Shown one piece after another: positions 14,288 through 23,247 of a stretch of DNA of 35,508 nucleotides. The position numbers and the translations under genes were made by a program. The notes under the pieces were generated by a model. It did no database searches. It saw only the letters and a program-made list of their open reading frames with translations, and was not told the DNA's origin. Source of the DNA: an uncultured Christensenella sp. Lineage in GTDB: Bacteria > Bacillota > Clostridia > Christensenellales > Borkfalkiaceae. Each line of letters begins with the position of its first letter. The stretch's first letter is position 1. The stretch is from assembly GCA_910578065.1 (NCBI GenBank), contig CAJTPB010000019.1, positions 1-35,508 on the forward strand. The letters are read 5' to 3'.

Positions 14288-15186
14288 AACATTTATTAAA
14301 ACTTGCCGACTTATCGCGCGAAGAGCTTTTAAGCATTTTAAATCTTGCCGATCAGTTAAAGTACGAGCGCAAGAACGGCGTCGTAAACGAAACGTTAAAG
14401 GGCAAAAAGCTGGGTATGATCTTTCAAAAATCTTCCACCCGCACCCGCGTTTCTTTCGAAGTAGGCATGTACGAATTGGGCGGATACGCGCTGTTCCTTT
14501 CCAACCGCGATTTGCAGATCGGCAGGGGGGAGCCGGTAGAAGATACGGCGCGCGTGCTTTCGCGCTATCTCGACGGCATTATGATCCGCACGTTCGAACA
14601 AAAGGAAGTGGAAGACCTCGCAAAATACGGCACCGTTCCTGTGATCAACGGGCTTACCGATTACTGCCACCCCTGCCAAGTGCTTGCCGATCTAATGACC
14701 GTTCGCGAGCGCAAGGGCTCGTTTAAAAACTTAAAACTGTGCTTTATCGGCGACGGGAACAATATGGCGAATTCGCTTATGGTCGGCGCAGTGAAAACGG
14801 GCATGGCGTTTTCCATCGCCTGCCCCAAGGGGTACGAGCCGGACGCGGATCTTGTAAAGTGGGCGAAAGAAAACGGCGACGTTACGGTTACGGAAGACGT
14901 GATCGAAGCGGCAAAGGGGGCGGACGTCGTTTATACGGACGTATGGGCTTCCATGGGGCAGGAAGAGGAAAAGAAACTGCGCGAAAAGGCGTTTGCGGGG
15001 TATCAGATCAACGCAAACGTTATGAAGGCGGCGAAAAAGGATGCAATGGTGCTGCACTGCCTGCCCGCGCACCGCGGGGAAGAGATTTCGGCGGACGTGT
15101 TCGAAGCGCACGCAGACGAGATCTTCGAAGAGGCGGAAAACAGACTGCACGCGCAAAAAGCGGTGCTGTGCAAGTTGCTTCGATAA
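14284..15186 (+). CDS. argF: Ornithine carbamoyltransferase
   Basis: 300 residues. It transfers carbamoyl from carbamoyl phosphate to ornithine, giving citrulline. The carbamoyl-phosphate site SSTRTR is in FQKSSTRTRVSFEVGM, HPCQ is in DYCHPCQVLADLM, DVWASMGQ binds ornithine, and HCLPAHRGEEI is the ornithine/carbamoyl-phosphate loop. HCLP marks an OTCase rather than an acetylornithine carbamoyltransferase. The start overlaps argD (ATGA), with AAAAGG upstream. It is followed 31 bases later by carA, so substrate supply and use are co-transcribed. Confidence 0.96.
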   Translation: MKHLLKLADLSREELLSILNLADQLKYERKNGVVNETLKGKKLGMIFQKSSTRTRVSFEVGMYELGGYALFLSNRDLQIGRGEPVEDTARVLSRYLDGIMIRTFEQKEVEDLAKYGTVPVINGLTDYCHPCQVLADLMTVRERKGSFKNLKLCFIGDGNNMANSLMVGAVKTGMAFSIACPKGYEPDADLVKWAKENGDVTVTEDVIEAAKGADVVYTDVWASMGQEEEKKLREKAFAGYQINANVMKAAKKDAMVLHCLPAHRGEEISADVFEAHADEIFEEAENRLHAQKAVLCKLLR

Positions 15187-15217
15187 ATTCGGGATAAAAT
15201 TCACAAAAGGAATTGGT

Positions 15218-16279
15218 ATGGATAAAAAAATTTACGTCACGTTGGAAAATGGCAAGGTATTCGAAGGTTTTTCTTTCGGCGCGGAAAAAGAGGTGATCGG
15301 CGAACTCGTGTTCACCACTGGCATGACGGGTTACATCGAAACGCTTACCGACCCCAGTTATTACGGGCAGATCGTCGCGCACACCTTTCCGCTGATCGGA
15401 AATTACGGCATGATCCTTTCCGATTGCGAAAGCAGAAAGTGCTGGGTCAGCGCGTATATCGTGCGGGAAAAGTGCGACGCGCCCTCGAACTTCCGCTGCG
15501 AAGGCACGCTTGCGGATTATTTGAAAGAGCAGGGGATCCCCGGCGTTTACGGCATCGACACGCGCGAACTTACCAAAATCGTGCGCGAGGCGGGCGTTAT
15601 GAGCGCGGCGATTACCTTTCGCCCGTTTACCGATTTTGCGAAGCTGAAAGGGTATAAGATCAAAAACGCGGTAAAATCGGTTACGTCTACCGAACGGAAA
15701 ACATTCGGCAAAGAAGGGGGGCTGCACGTCGTGCTGTACGACTTCGGGGCAAAGGAAAACATCGTGCGCGAACTGCTCGCCCGCGGCGTAAAAATCACCG
15801 AAGTGCCCGCGGAATTTCCCGCAGAGCAGGCGCTTGCATTAAATCCCGACGGCATTATGCTGACGAACGGACCGGGCGATCCCGCGGAAAATACGGCGAT
15901 CATCGAAAATATAAAAAGGCTTGCGGGCAAAAAACCCATATTCGGTATTTGCTTGGGACATCAGCTGTTCGCCCTTGCCATGGGCGGCAAAACGCGCAAA
16001 ATGAAGTACGGGCACCGCGGCGGCAATCAGCCGGTGAAACAGCTTTCTACGGGCAGGGTGTTCATTTCCAGCCAAAACCACGGGTATGAGGTGGTAAGCG
16101 CTTCGCTCAAATGCGGGGAACTTTCCTTTATCAACGTAAACGACGGCACGTGCGAGGGAGTAGACTATCCCGACTTAAACGCGTTTACCGTACAGTTCCA
16201 TCCCGAAGCGTGCGGCGGTCCGCGCGACGCGAATTTTCTGTTTGACCGTTTTATCGAGAATATGAGGAAGGTGAAATAA
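15218..16279 (+). CDS. carA: Carbamoyl-phosphate synthase small (glutaminase) subunit
   Basis: 353 residues from ATG 15218, with AAAAGGA upstream. The N-terminal CPSase small-chain domain (YVTLENGKVFEGFSFG) and the FTTGMTGYIETLTDPSY block are followed by a class I glutamine amidotransferase domain. Nucleophile C245 is in GICLGHQLF, and H328 and E330 are in QFHPEACGG. It feeds ammonia from glutamine to CarB. Placed between argF and carB, this pair is probably dedicated to or shared with arginine synthesis; no pyrimidine genes are in the window. Confidence 0.96.
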   Translation: MDKKIYVTLENGKVFEGFSFGAEKEVIGELVFTTGMTGYIETLTDPSYYGQIVAHTFPLIGNYGMILSDCESRKCWVSAYIVREKCDAPSNFRCEGTLADYLKEQGIPGVYGIDTRELTKIVREAGVMSAAITFRPFTDFAKLKGYKIKNAVKSVTSTERKTFGKEGGLHVVLYDFGAKENIVRELLARGVKITEVPAEFPAEQALALNPDGIMLTNGPGDPAENTAIIENIKRLAGKKPIFGICLGHQLFALAMGGKTRKMKYGHRGGNQPVKQLSTGRVFISSQNHGYEVVSASLKCGELSFINVNDGTCEGVDYPDLNAFTVQFHPEACGGPRDANFLFDRFIENMRKVK

Positions 16280-16280
16280 C

Positions 16281-19200
16281 ATGCCGAAGAGAAGCGATAT
16301 TAAAAAAGTACTTGTAATCGGATCGGGCCCCATCGTCATCGGTCAGGCGGCGGAATTCGACTATGCGGGCGCGCAGGCGTGCCGCGTGCTGAAAGACGCG
16401 GGCGTAAACGTTGTGCTGTGCAATTCCAACCCTGCAACGATCATGACGGATAAAATGCTTGCGGACGAAATTTACCTCGAACCGCTTACCGAAGACAGCT
16501 TAAAGCGCATTATCATTAAAGAGCGCCCCGATTCCCTGCTTGCCTCCTTAGGCGGGCAAACGGGGCTTACCATGGGCTGCAAGCTCGCAAAAGACGGCTT
16601 TCTCGATCAATGGGGCGTAAAACTGATCGGCACCAAGTTAGACGCGATCGACAGGGCGGAAGACAGGGAACTGTTTAAAGAAACGATGGAAAAAATCAAT
16701 CAGCCCGTCGTTCCTTCCGATATCGCGTATACGGTGGAAGAATGCGTTGCAATCGCGCAGAAGCTGGGCTATCCCGTTATCGTGCGCCCTGCGTTCACGT
16801 TGGGCGGCGCGGGCGGCGGCGTGGCGCATACGGAAGAGGAACTGCGCTTGATCTCGCACAACGGTCTTATGCTTTCGCCCATCACGCAGGTTCTCATCGA
16901 AAAGTATATCGGCGGCTGGAAAGAGATCGAATTCGAAGTCATTCGCGATAGCATGGGCAACGTAATCACCGTCTGCTCGATGGAAAATTTCGATCCCGTA
17001 GGCATTCATACGGGCGATTCCATCGTGCTTGCGCCTGCCGTTACCCTTTCCGATAAGGAATATCAAATGCTGCGTACCGCTTCCCTCGATATTATCACCG
17101 AATTGGGGATCGAGGGCGGTTGCAACTGCCAATTTGCCTTGCACCCCGACAGCTTCGAATACGCGGTGATCGAAGTAAATCCCCGCGTTTCCCGTTCGTC
17201 TGCGCTCGCGAGCAAGGCGACGGGCTTCCCCATTGCAAAGGTGGCTACGAAGATCGCGCTCGGCTATACGTTAGACGAGATTAAAAACGACGTTACGGGA
17301 AAGACGTACGCCTGCTTCGAGCCGACGATCGACTATGTTGTGGTAAAACTTCCCAAATGGCCGTTCGATAAATTTTTGTACGCGGGGCGTTCGCTTGGTT
17401 CGCGTATGAAGGCGACGGGCGAAGTTATGGCGATCGGCACTTCTTTCGAGCAGGCGATTATGAAGGCGGTGCGGGGTGCGGAAATTTCCCTTTCCACCTT
17501 AAATCACCCCAAGTTTACCGCCATGACGGCAGAAGCGCTGCGCGGCGAAATGGGAAAAATGACGGACGAGCGCTTGTTTGCGGTATTCGCCGCGATCAAA
17601 GCGGGCGTTTCGTTAAACGATATTTTCGATATTACCAAAATCGACCGTTGGTTCTTGAACAAGCTGAAAAATCTTGCCGATTTCGAGCAGTCGATCGACG
17701 GCGTAAAACTGAACAAATCGCAGTATTTGCAGGGGAAAAAGCTGGGCTATACCGATGCGGCGCTCGAACAGTTCAGCAAAAACCAAATTCCCGCGCACAG
17801 ACGGGCGGTTTTCAAAATGGTAGATACCTGCGCGGCGGAATTTTCCGCGCAGACGCCGTACTTTTATTCCACTTACGACGAAGAAGAGCACGACGAAGCA
17901 AAGCCCTTCGTATTAAACAGCAAGAAAAAGCGCATTATCGTAATCGGCAGCGGACCTATCCGCATCGGGCAGGGGATCGAGTTCGATTATTCTTCCGTTC
18001 ACTGCGTATGGACGTTGAAAGAATTGGGTTACGAAGTGATCATCATCAATAACAATCCCGAAACGGTTTCCACCGACTTCGATACGGCGGACAGGCTGTA
18101 CTTCGAATCGCTCACCCCCGAAGACGTGCAAAACGTGATCGACGTAGAAAAGCCGTACGGCGTTGTAATTACGTTCGGCGGGCAGACGGCGATCAAGCTG
18201 TGCGGCTACCTTGCAAAGAAAGGGGTTCGCATTTTGGGCACGAGCGCCGATTCCGTCGATATGGCGGAAGACAGAGAGCGGTTCGACGCGCTTTTGGAAC
18301 AGTTCCGAATCGCCCGCCCCAAAGGGCTTACCGTTATGACGAAGGAAGAAGCGATCCGCGCGGCGGAACAGTTGGGCTATCCCGTGTTGCTTCGCCCCTC
18401 GTACGTGATCGGCGGGCAGAATATGACGATCGCGTTTACCGAAAACGATATTTCCCGCTATATGGACGTTATTTTGGCGCAGCATATCGAAAACCCCGTT
18501 CTCTGCGATAAGTATTTGATGGGAACGGAATTGGAAGTAGACGCCATTTCGGATGGAACGGACGTTTTAATCCCCGGCATCATGCAGCATATCGAGCGCG
18601 CGGGGGTGCATTCGGGCGACTCGATTGCGGTATATCCGCCTTATCATTTGGGCGACGCGATGCTGAAAAAGATCGTAGAAGTTTCTACACAGCTTGCGCT
18701 TTCGCTAAAGACGAAAGGGCTGATCAACATACAGTATCTGATTTACGGAAATCAACTGTACGTGATCGAAGTAAACCCGCGCGCTTCGCGTACGATTCCG
18801 TACATTTCTAAGGTGACGGGCGTGCCCATGGTAGAACTTGCGACCAAAATCATGGTGGGGGCGAAGCTGAAAAAACTGGGGTTCGGAACGGGGCTTTATC
18901 CCAATTCGCCGTACGTTGCGGTAAAAGTGCCCGTGTTCAGCTTCGAAAAGCTGAACGACGTCAATTCGCAGCTGGGTCCGGAAATGAAATCGACGGGCGA
19001 AGTGCTGGGCATCGGCAAAACGATCGAAGAAGCGCTGTTCAAAGGGCTTGTTTCGGCGGGCTTTAAAATGTGCCACCCGACCAAAAGCAAACCCGTCGGC
19101 GTGTATTTTACCGTAAACGATCCCGATAAATTCGAAATCGTTTCCATTGCAAAGAAGTTTGCCGATTTGGGCTGTAACCTGTACGCAACGGCGGGAACGG

Positions 19201-20336
19201 CAAAGGTCATTTCCGCGCTCGGAATCGACGTAACCGTGGTAGAGCGGTTAAAAGCGACCAAACAGGTTTGCAAATTGATGGACGAGGGTAAAATCGACTA
19301 TGTGATCTACACGGGCAAGACGGACGTCGATTCCATTGCGGACTATATCCAACTGCATCACCATGCGATTTTGCTCGGTATCACCGTGCTGACTTCGCTC
19401 GATACCGCAAACGCGCTGTGCGATATCATTGCAAGCAAGTTTACCGAATACAATACCGAACTCGTCGATATCAACAATCTGCGCACGCGCAAATTGCAGC
19501 TCGATTTCGTAAAAATGCAGTCTTGCGGAAACGATTATATCTATTTCGAAGATATGCAGGGCAAAATCACCTGCCCCGAATCGCTTGCGGTTAACTTTGT
19601 AGACCGCCATTACGGGATCGGCGGCGACGGGATCGTTGTAATGGAAAAATCGGAAGTTGCAGATGCGAAAATGCGCATTTTCAATCAAGACGGCACGGAA
19701 GGAGCGATCGCGGGAAACGCGATCCGCTGCGTTGCGAAATATCTGTACGAAAAGGGAATCGTTCCCAAAGAGCGCATGACCATCGAAACGAACAGCGGCG
19801 TAAAAGAAGTAACGGTATTTTCGTTCGGCGGAACGGTTACTTCGGCGAGCGTCGATTTGGGAACCGCGGTGCTGGAAGGCGAGCGTATCCCTTCCGTTTG
19901 GAAGGGAGCGCAGATCGTAGACCGTCCCATGGAAATCGCAGGCAAAGAATACCGCGTAACGCTTGTAAATCTCGGCAATCCGCACTGCGTTATTTTCTGC
20001 GATAAGGTAGACGACGTTCCCGTTGAAACGCTTGGACCCGCGATCGAAAACAGCGAGTATTTCCCCCGCCGCACCAATGTGGAATTTATCCGCGTGGTAA
20101 ACGAAACCACCGTAAAAATGCGGGTGTGGGAGCGCGGAAACGGCGAAACGTGGGCGTGCGGAACGGGCGCGGCTGCCGCTGCGGTTGCGTGCGTGCTGAA
20201 CGGGTTCTGCGCGCGCGATACCGAAATTACCGTAAAAGTAAAGGGAGGTGATCTGTTCGTCACCTATCATTCGGACGGACGCGTGACTCTTTCGGGCAAT
20301 GTTTTAAAAGTATACGAGGGTAAGGTGGAATTTTAA
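16281..20336 (+). CDS. carB-dapF: Fusion: carbamoyl-phosphate synthase large subunit (1-1071) + diaminopimelate epimerase (1072-1351)
   Basis: 1351 residues in one open frame. Residues 1-1071 are a complete CarB. The first half starts VLVIGSGPIVIGQAAEFDYAG with its ATP-grasp domain; the second half starts at ~550 with IIVIGSGPIRIGQGIEFDYSS; a C-terminal MGS-like allosteric domain (~935-1071) ends in NTELVDINNLRTRK, where stand-alone CarB normally stops. The next residues, LQLDFVKMQSCGNDYIYFED, are a DapF N-terminus. DapF motifs follow: HYGIGGDGI, catalytic Cys GNAIRC (C1150), NLGNPHCV, RRTNVEFI and ERGNGETWACGTG (C1293). In DapF numbering the two Cys are 79 and 222, as expected. The DapF half is 280 residues, full length. 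There is no linker, no stop, and no internal start with a ribosome binding site. DapF makes meso-DAP for lysine and peptidoglycan. carA ends two bases upstream. Confidence 0.95.
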   Translation: MPKRSDIKKVLVIGSGPIVIGQAAEFDYAGAQACRVLKDAGVNVVLCNSNPATIMTDKMLADEIYLEPLTEDSLKRIIIKERPDSLLASLGGQTGLTMGCKLAKDGFLDQWGVKLIGTKLDAIDRAEDRELFKETMEKINQPVVPSDIAYTVEECVAIAQKLGYPVIVRPAFTLGGAGGGVAHTEEELRLISHNGLMLSPITQVLIEKYIGGWKEIEFEVIRDSMGNVITVCSMENFDPVGIHTGDSIVLAPAVTLSDKEYQMLRTASLDIITELGIEGGCNCQFALHPDSFEYAVIEVNPRVSRSSALASKATGFPIAKVATKIALGYTLDEIKNDVTGKTYACFEPTIDYVVVKLPKWPFDKFLYAGRSLGSRMKATGEVMAIGTSFEQAIMKAVRGAEISLSTLNHPKFTAMTAEALRGEMGKMTDERLFAVFAAIKAGVSLNDIFDITKIDRWFLNKLKNLADFEQSIDGVKLNKSQYLQGKKLGYTDAALEQFSKNQIPAHRRAVFKMVDTCAAEFSAQTPYFYSTYDEEEHDEAKPFVLNSKKKRIIVIGSGPIRIGQGIEFDYSSVHCVWTLKELGYEVIIINNNPETVSTDFDTADRLYFESLTPEDVQNVIDVEKPYGVVITFGGQTAIKLCGYLAKKGVRILGTSADSVDMAEDRERFDALLEQFRIARPKGLTVMTKEEAIRAAEQLGYPVLLRPSYVIGGQNMTIAFTENDISRYMDVILAQHIENPVLCDKYLMGTELEVDAISDGTDVLIPGIMQHIERAGVHSGDSIAVYPPYHLGDAMLKKIVEVSTQLALSLKTKGLINIQYLIYGNQLYVIEVNPRASRTIPYISKVTGVPMVELATKIMVGAKLKKLGFGTGLYPNSPYVAVKVPVFSFEKLNDVNSQLGPEMKSTGEVLGIGKTIEEALFKGLVSAGFKMCHPTKSKPVGVYFTVNDPDKFEIVSIAKKFADLGCNLYATAGTAKVISALGIDVTVVERLKATKQVCKLMDEGKIDYVIYTGKTDVDSIADYIQLHHHAILLGITVLTSLDTANALCDIIASKFTEYNTELVDINNLRTRKLQLDFVKMQSCGNDYIYFEDMQGKITCPESLAVNFVDRHYGIGGDGIVVMEKSEVADAKMRIFNQDGTEGAIAGNAIRCVAKYLYEKGIVPKERMTIETNSGVKEVTVFSFGGTVTSASVDLGTAVLEGERIPSVWKGAQIVDRPMEIAGKEYRVTLVNLGNPHCVIFCDKVDDVPVETLGPAIENSEYFPRRTNVEFIRVVNETTVKMRVWERGNGETWACGTGAAAAAVACVLNGFCARDTEITVKVKGGDLFVTYHSDGRVTLSGNVLKVYEGKVEF

Positions 20337-20944
20337 TGAGAGACGCTTTTTACGAAGAAAGCGCAATTTCGCAAAGGGGCGCTTCGGAAGCGAAAAAATA
20401 TACCGTGCTGCACGTTATCAGCATAATCTGCTGCGTGCTGGCGGCGTTGCACGCCTTCTTTTCGCTGACTTTCGTTCCGAAAATCATAAACGACTGCAAA
20501 ACGCAAGGGGTAGGCGCCGGAGCCATGGCGTTTCAGCTGATATGGTGGTTTTTGCCGCTGATTATGCTGGTAGGCATGTTTTTCTTCTTTTGGAAGTGGA
20601 AAAAGCGGTATAACGTCAGTTACGATTATACGTTTGTGGAAGACGAATTGCGCATTTCCAAGGTGTTCAACGGCAAGCGTCGCAAGTTTATCATCACGCT
20701 GAAAGCGGATCAGATTTTAAAAATCGGCTTGTGCGAAAACGATTCGTTCGAGCGTACCGTTTCGGGCAATCAGAAAAAAGTGCGCTATATGACGCCCAAC
20801 CGCGAACCTTCGGAAGATAAATCGATGGTATACGTGTTGTACTCTTCTTCCATCGAAAAATCGGTATACGTAATCGAATGCCGCAAACAGCTGTTGGAAT
20901 ATCTCGTTCTTGCCGCGGGCAGAAATAAATGGGAGGCAAGATGA
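20336..20944 (+). CDS. Membrane protein with two transmembrane helices, possible DUF6106-like
   Basis: 202 residues. ATG 20336 overlaps the carB-dapF stop (TAATG). Two hydrophobic segments (~25-47 and ~65-87) are followed by KWKKRYN and a cytoplasmic, strand-rich domain (YDYTFVEDELRISKVFNGKRRKFI...). The layout and the 'DYTF..D.L.I.K..N.KRRK' segment remind me of DUF6106 membrane proteins of Clostridia, but that is from memory. It has no known role. It is translationally coupled to genes on both sides (TAATG and ATGA), so it is probably made in step with the cysteine desulfurase. Confidence 0.75.
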   Translation: MRDAFYEESAISQRGASEAKKYTVLHVISIICCVLAALHAFFSLTFVPKIINDCKTQGVGAGAMAFQLIWWFLPLIMLVGMFFFFWKWKKRYNVSYDYTFVEDELRISKVFNGKRRKFIITLKADQILKIGLCENDSFERTVSGNQKKVRYMTPNREPSEDKSMVYVLYSSSIEKSVYVIECRKQLLEYLVLAAGRNKWEAR

Positions 20945-22065
20945 TCTATCTTGACAACGCGGCGACGACCCGCCCCAACGAAAACGCCGTAAGGCGCGCG
21001 GGTATATTTTTAACCGAACGGTATTTTAATCCCTCCGCATTGTACGGCGGAGGGTTCGCCGTGAACGGGGAGCTTGCCGCGGGAAAAAAGTTTTTACTTT
21101 CCCGCATAGCCGATCCGATCGATTACGATATTACGATCACTTCTTGCGGGACGGAAGCGGATAATCACGCGCTGTTTTGTTGCGGCAAGCGGGGAAATAT
21201 CGTTACCACGGAAGGGGAGCATGCGGCGGTTTTCGCCTGCGCGCAGGAACTGAAAAACAGGGGGATCGAGGTGCGGTTCGCCCGTTTAAAAGAGGACGGA
21301 AGCGTAGACGAAGAACATTTGCTTTCTTTAATCGACGAAAAAACCTCGCTCGTCAGCGTGATCCACGTCAACAACGAAACGGGCGCGATCAACCGCATTG
21401 CGGAGCTTTCCAAACGGGTAAAGGCAAAAAATCCGCGCGCCGTCTTTCACAGCGACGGGGTGCAGGCATACGGAAAAATTCCCGTTAAACTGAATAAAGA
21501 AATCGATTTATATGCGGTAAGCGCGCATAAGATCGGCGGGTTGAAGGGCACGGGTGCGCTGATCCGCAAAAAGAGTTTGCCCCTTGCTCCGTATATCTTC
21601 GGGGGAGGGCAGGAAAACGGCAAGCGCAGCGGCACCGAAAACGTGTTCGGCATTATGACCTTTTATTACGCCGCGGAAGAAAAGTTCGCCCGCTTGAAAG
21701 AAGAGCAGAAAGAGGTCGAACGGCTGCGCGAAGAGGTATGGGGCGCGCTCGATCGCACGCTTTTTACCCGCCTTTCTCCCCAAGATGGCACGCCGTATAT
21801 TTTAACCGTTTCGGCTGAGGGGCTGCGCGGCGAGGTGTTGCAGCGCATGTTGTACGACAACGGTTTGGCGGTTGGAACGGGCAGCGCATGCTCTTCCAAA
21901 CACCGTTACAGCCGCGTTATGACGGCGTGCGGCTACGGCGAACGGGTGTTAGACGGCGTTTTGCGTTTGAGTTTTTCCCCGCAGAATACACGGGAAGAGG
22001 GATTGCGCGCGGCAAAAATATTAAACGAAACCGCAAACAAGTTAAAGGAGAAAACAGCAGACTGA
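20941..22065 (+). CDS. Cysteine desulfurase (NifS/IscS family), probable sulfur donor for ThiI
   Basis: 374 residues from ATG 20941. The in-frame ATG at 20929 is part of the GGGAGG site and was rejected. Class V PLP fold: H94 in EGEHAAV, PLP lysine K197 in SAHKIGGLKGTGAL, persulfide-forming C317 in GSACSSKHRYSR, and NETGAI. It takes sulfur from cysteine as a protein persulfide. It lies directly upstream of thiI with overlapping stop/start, the same arrangement as nifZ-thiI in B. subtilis, so the likely role is 4-thiouridine formation in tRNA rather than bulk Fe-S assembly (no iscU/sufU nearby). Confidence 0.92.
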   Translation: MIYLDNAATTRPNENAVRRAGIFLTERYFNPSALYGGGFAVNGELAAGKKFLLSRIADPIDYDITITSCGTEADNHALFCCGKRGNIVTTEGEHAAVFACAQELKNRGIEVRFARLKEDGSVDEEHLLSLIDEKTSLVSVIHVNNETGAINRIAELSKRVKAKNPRAVFHSDGVQAYGKIPVKLNKEIDLYAVSAHKIGGLKGTGALIRKKSLPLAPYIFGGGQENGKRSGTENVFGIMTFYYAAEEKFARLKEEQKEVERLREEVWGALDRTLFTRLSPQDGTPYILTVSAEGLRGEVLQRMLYDNGLAVGTGSACSSKHRYSRVMTACGYGERVLDGVLRLSFSPQNTREEGLRAAKILNETANKLKEKTAD

Positions 22066-23216
22066 TGGAAAAAATCGTCATTATCCGCTATGCGGAAATA
22101 CATTTAAAGGGAAAAAACCGCGGCTATTTCGAGCGGGTGTTTTCCGTCAATTTAGAACGCGCTTTGCGCGGGTTAAGGCACGAATTGCGCCGTACGAGCG
22201 GCAGATATTTGGTGGAAGCCTTCGACGAAGAGGAATTAGACGAAATCTGCGGACGCGTTTCGCGCGTGTTCGGGGTGCATTCCTATTCGGTGGGCTATAA
22301 AGTTGCAAGCGAGATGGAGGCGATTTTCCAAGCGGTAAAATCAGTCGCGCCCGCAGAGGGCACGTTTAAGGTGGAAACGCACCGCGCGGATAAAAAGTTT
22401 CCGCTTACTTCCATGCAGTTGAACGCGCAAATAGGCGGTAAACTGCTTGCTGAATTCGGCGGATTAAAAGTGGACGTACATACGCCCGCCGCATACGTGT
22501 ATTTAGACGTGCGCGAAAACGGCACGACGCTTGTTTTCGGCGCATTCTTAAAAGGGTCTGGCGGCATGCCCGTCGGCACTTCGGGCAAGGGCATGCTTTT
22601 AATTTCGGGAGGGATCGATTCTCCCGTGGCGGGCTATTATATGGCGAAGCGGGGCATGACGGTGGAGTGCCTGCACTTTCACAGCTATCCGTATACCAAC
22701 GAACAGGCAAAGGAAAAGGTTGTGGAACTTTCGCGCATTCTTTCCCGCTATTCGGGCGTGGGCGTTTTGCGCACGGTAAGCGTTACCCGCATTCAAGAAG
22801 CCATTCACGAAAAGTGCGCGGCGGATCTGATGATCACGCTGCTGCGCCGCTTTATGTACCGCATTGCAGAACGCATTGCAAAACAAAACGGCTGCCAATG
22901 CTTGATCACGGGGGAAAGTTTAGGTCAGGTTGCAAGCCAAACGATAGAAGGGATATCCTCCTCCAATGCGGTGGTAACACTACCCGTGCTTCGTCCGTTG
23001 ATCGGGTTCGATAAAGAGGAGATCATTGCCCGCTCGCAGGCGATGGGCGCATACGAAACGTCGGTGCTTCCCTTTGAAGATTGCTGTACGGTATTTTTGC
23101 CCGAGTTTCCCGCAATCAAGCCCAAGCCTTCGTATATCCTCGAAGAAGAAGCGAAGTTAGACGTAGAGGGGCTTATAAACGAAGCGCTTGCAACGCTCGA
23201 AAAAATCACGTTATAA
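22065..23216 (+). CDS. thiI: tRNA 4-thiouridine synthase ThiI (no rhodanese domain)
   Basis: 383 residues from ATG 22065, overlapping the desulfurase stop (TGATG). It has an N-terminal ferredoxin-like and THUMP RNA-binding region (residues ~1-165: RYAEIHLKGKNRGYFE ... VDVHTPAAYVYLDVRE), then a PP-loop ATPase with LLISGGIDSPVAGYYMAKRGM. It ends soon after VEGLINEALATLE, so the C-terminal rhodanese domain of E. coli ThiI is absent, as in Bacillus. It adenylates U8 of tRNA and inserts sulfur from the neighbouring desulfurase. It is the last gene before the terminator at 23220. Confidence 0.95.
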   Translation: MEKIVIIRYAEIHLKGKNRGYFERVFSVNLERALRGLRHELRRTSGRYLVEAFDEEELDEICGRVSRVFGVHSYSVGYKVASEMEAIFQAVKSVAPAEGTFKVETHRADKKFPLTSMQLNAQIGGKLLAEFGGLKVDVHTPAAYVYLDVRENGTTLVFGAFLKGSGGMPVGTSGKGMLLISGGIDSPVAGYYMAKRGMTVECLHFHSYPYTNEQAKEKVVELSRILSRYSGVGVLRTVSVTRIQEAIHEKCAADLMITLLRRFMYRIAERIAKQNGCQCLITGESLGQVASQTIEGISSSNAVVTLPVLRPLIGFDKEEIIARSQAMGAYETSVLPFEDCCTVFLPEFPAIKPKPSYILEEEAKLDVEGLINEALATLEKITL

Positions 23217-23219
23217 ATG

Positions 23220-23247
23220 AAGAGAGCGGAAAATTCCGCTCTCTTTT
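23220..23247 (+). terminator. Terminator between convergent thiI and PBP genes
   Basis: AAGAGAGCGGA (23220-23230) pairs with TCCGCTCTCTT (23235-23245) around AAAT, followed by TT. It ends the arg/thiI operon. The stop codon of the - strand PBP gene begins at 23248-23246, so the same stem sits immediately after it and may serve both strands. Confidence 0.85.

Noticed and set aside
19494..19505. Internal TTG or ATG start that would make DapF a separate protein
   Set aside because: TTG at 19494 and ATG at 19515 have no Shine-Dalgarno sequence upstream, and no stop codon separates the CarB part.
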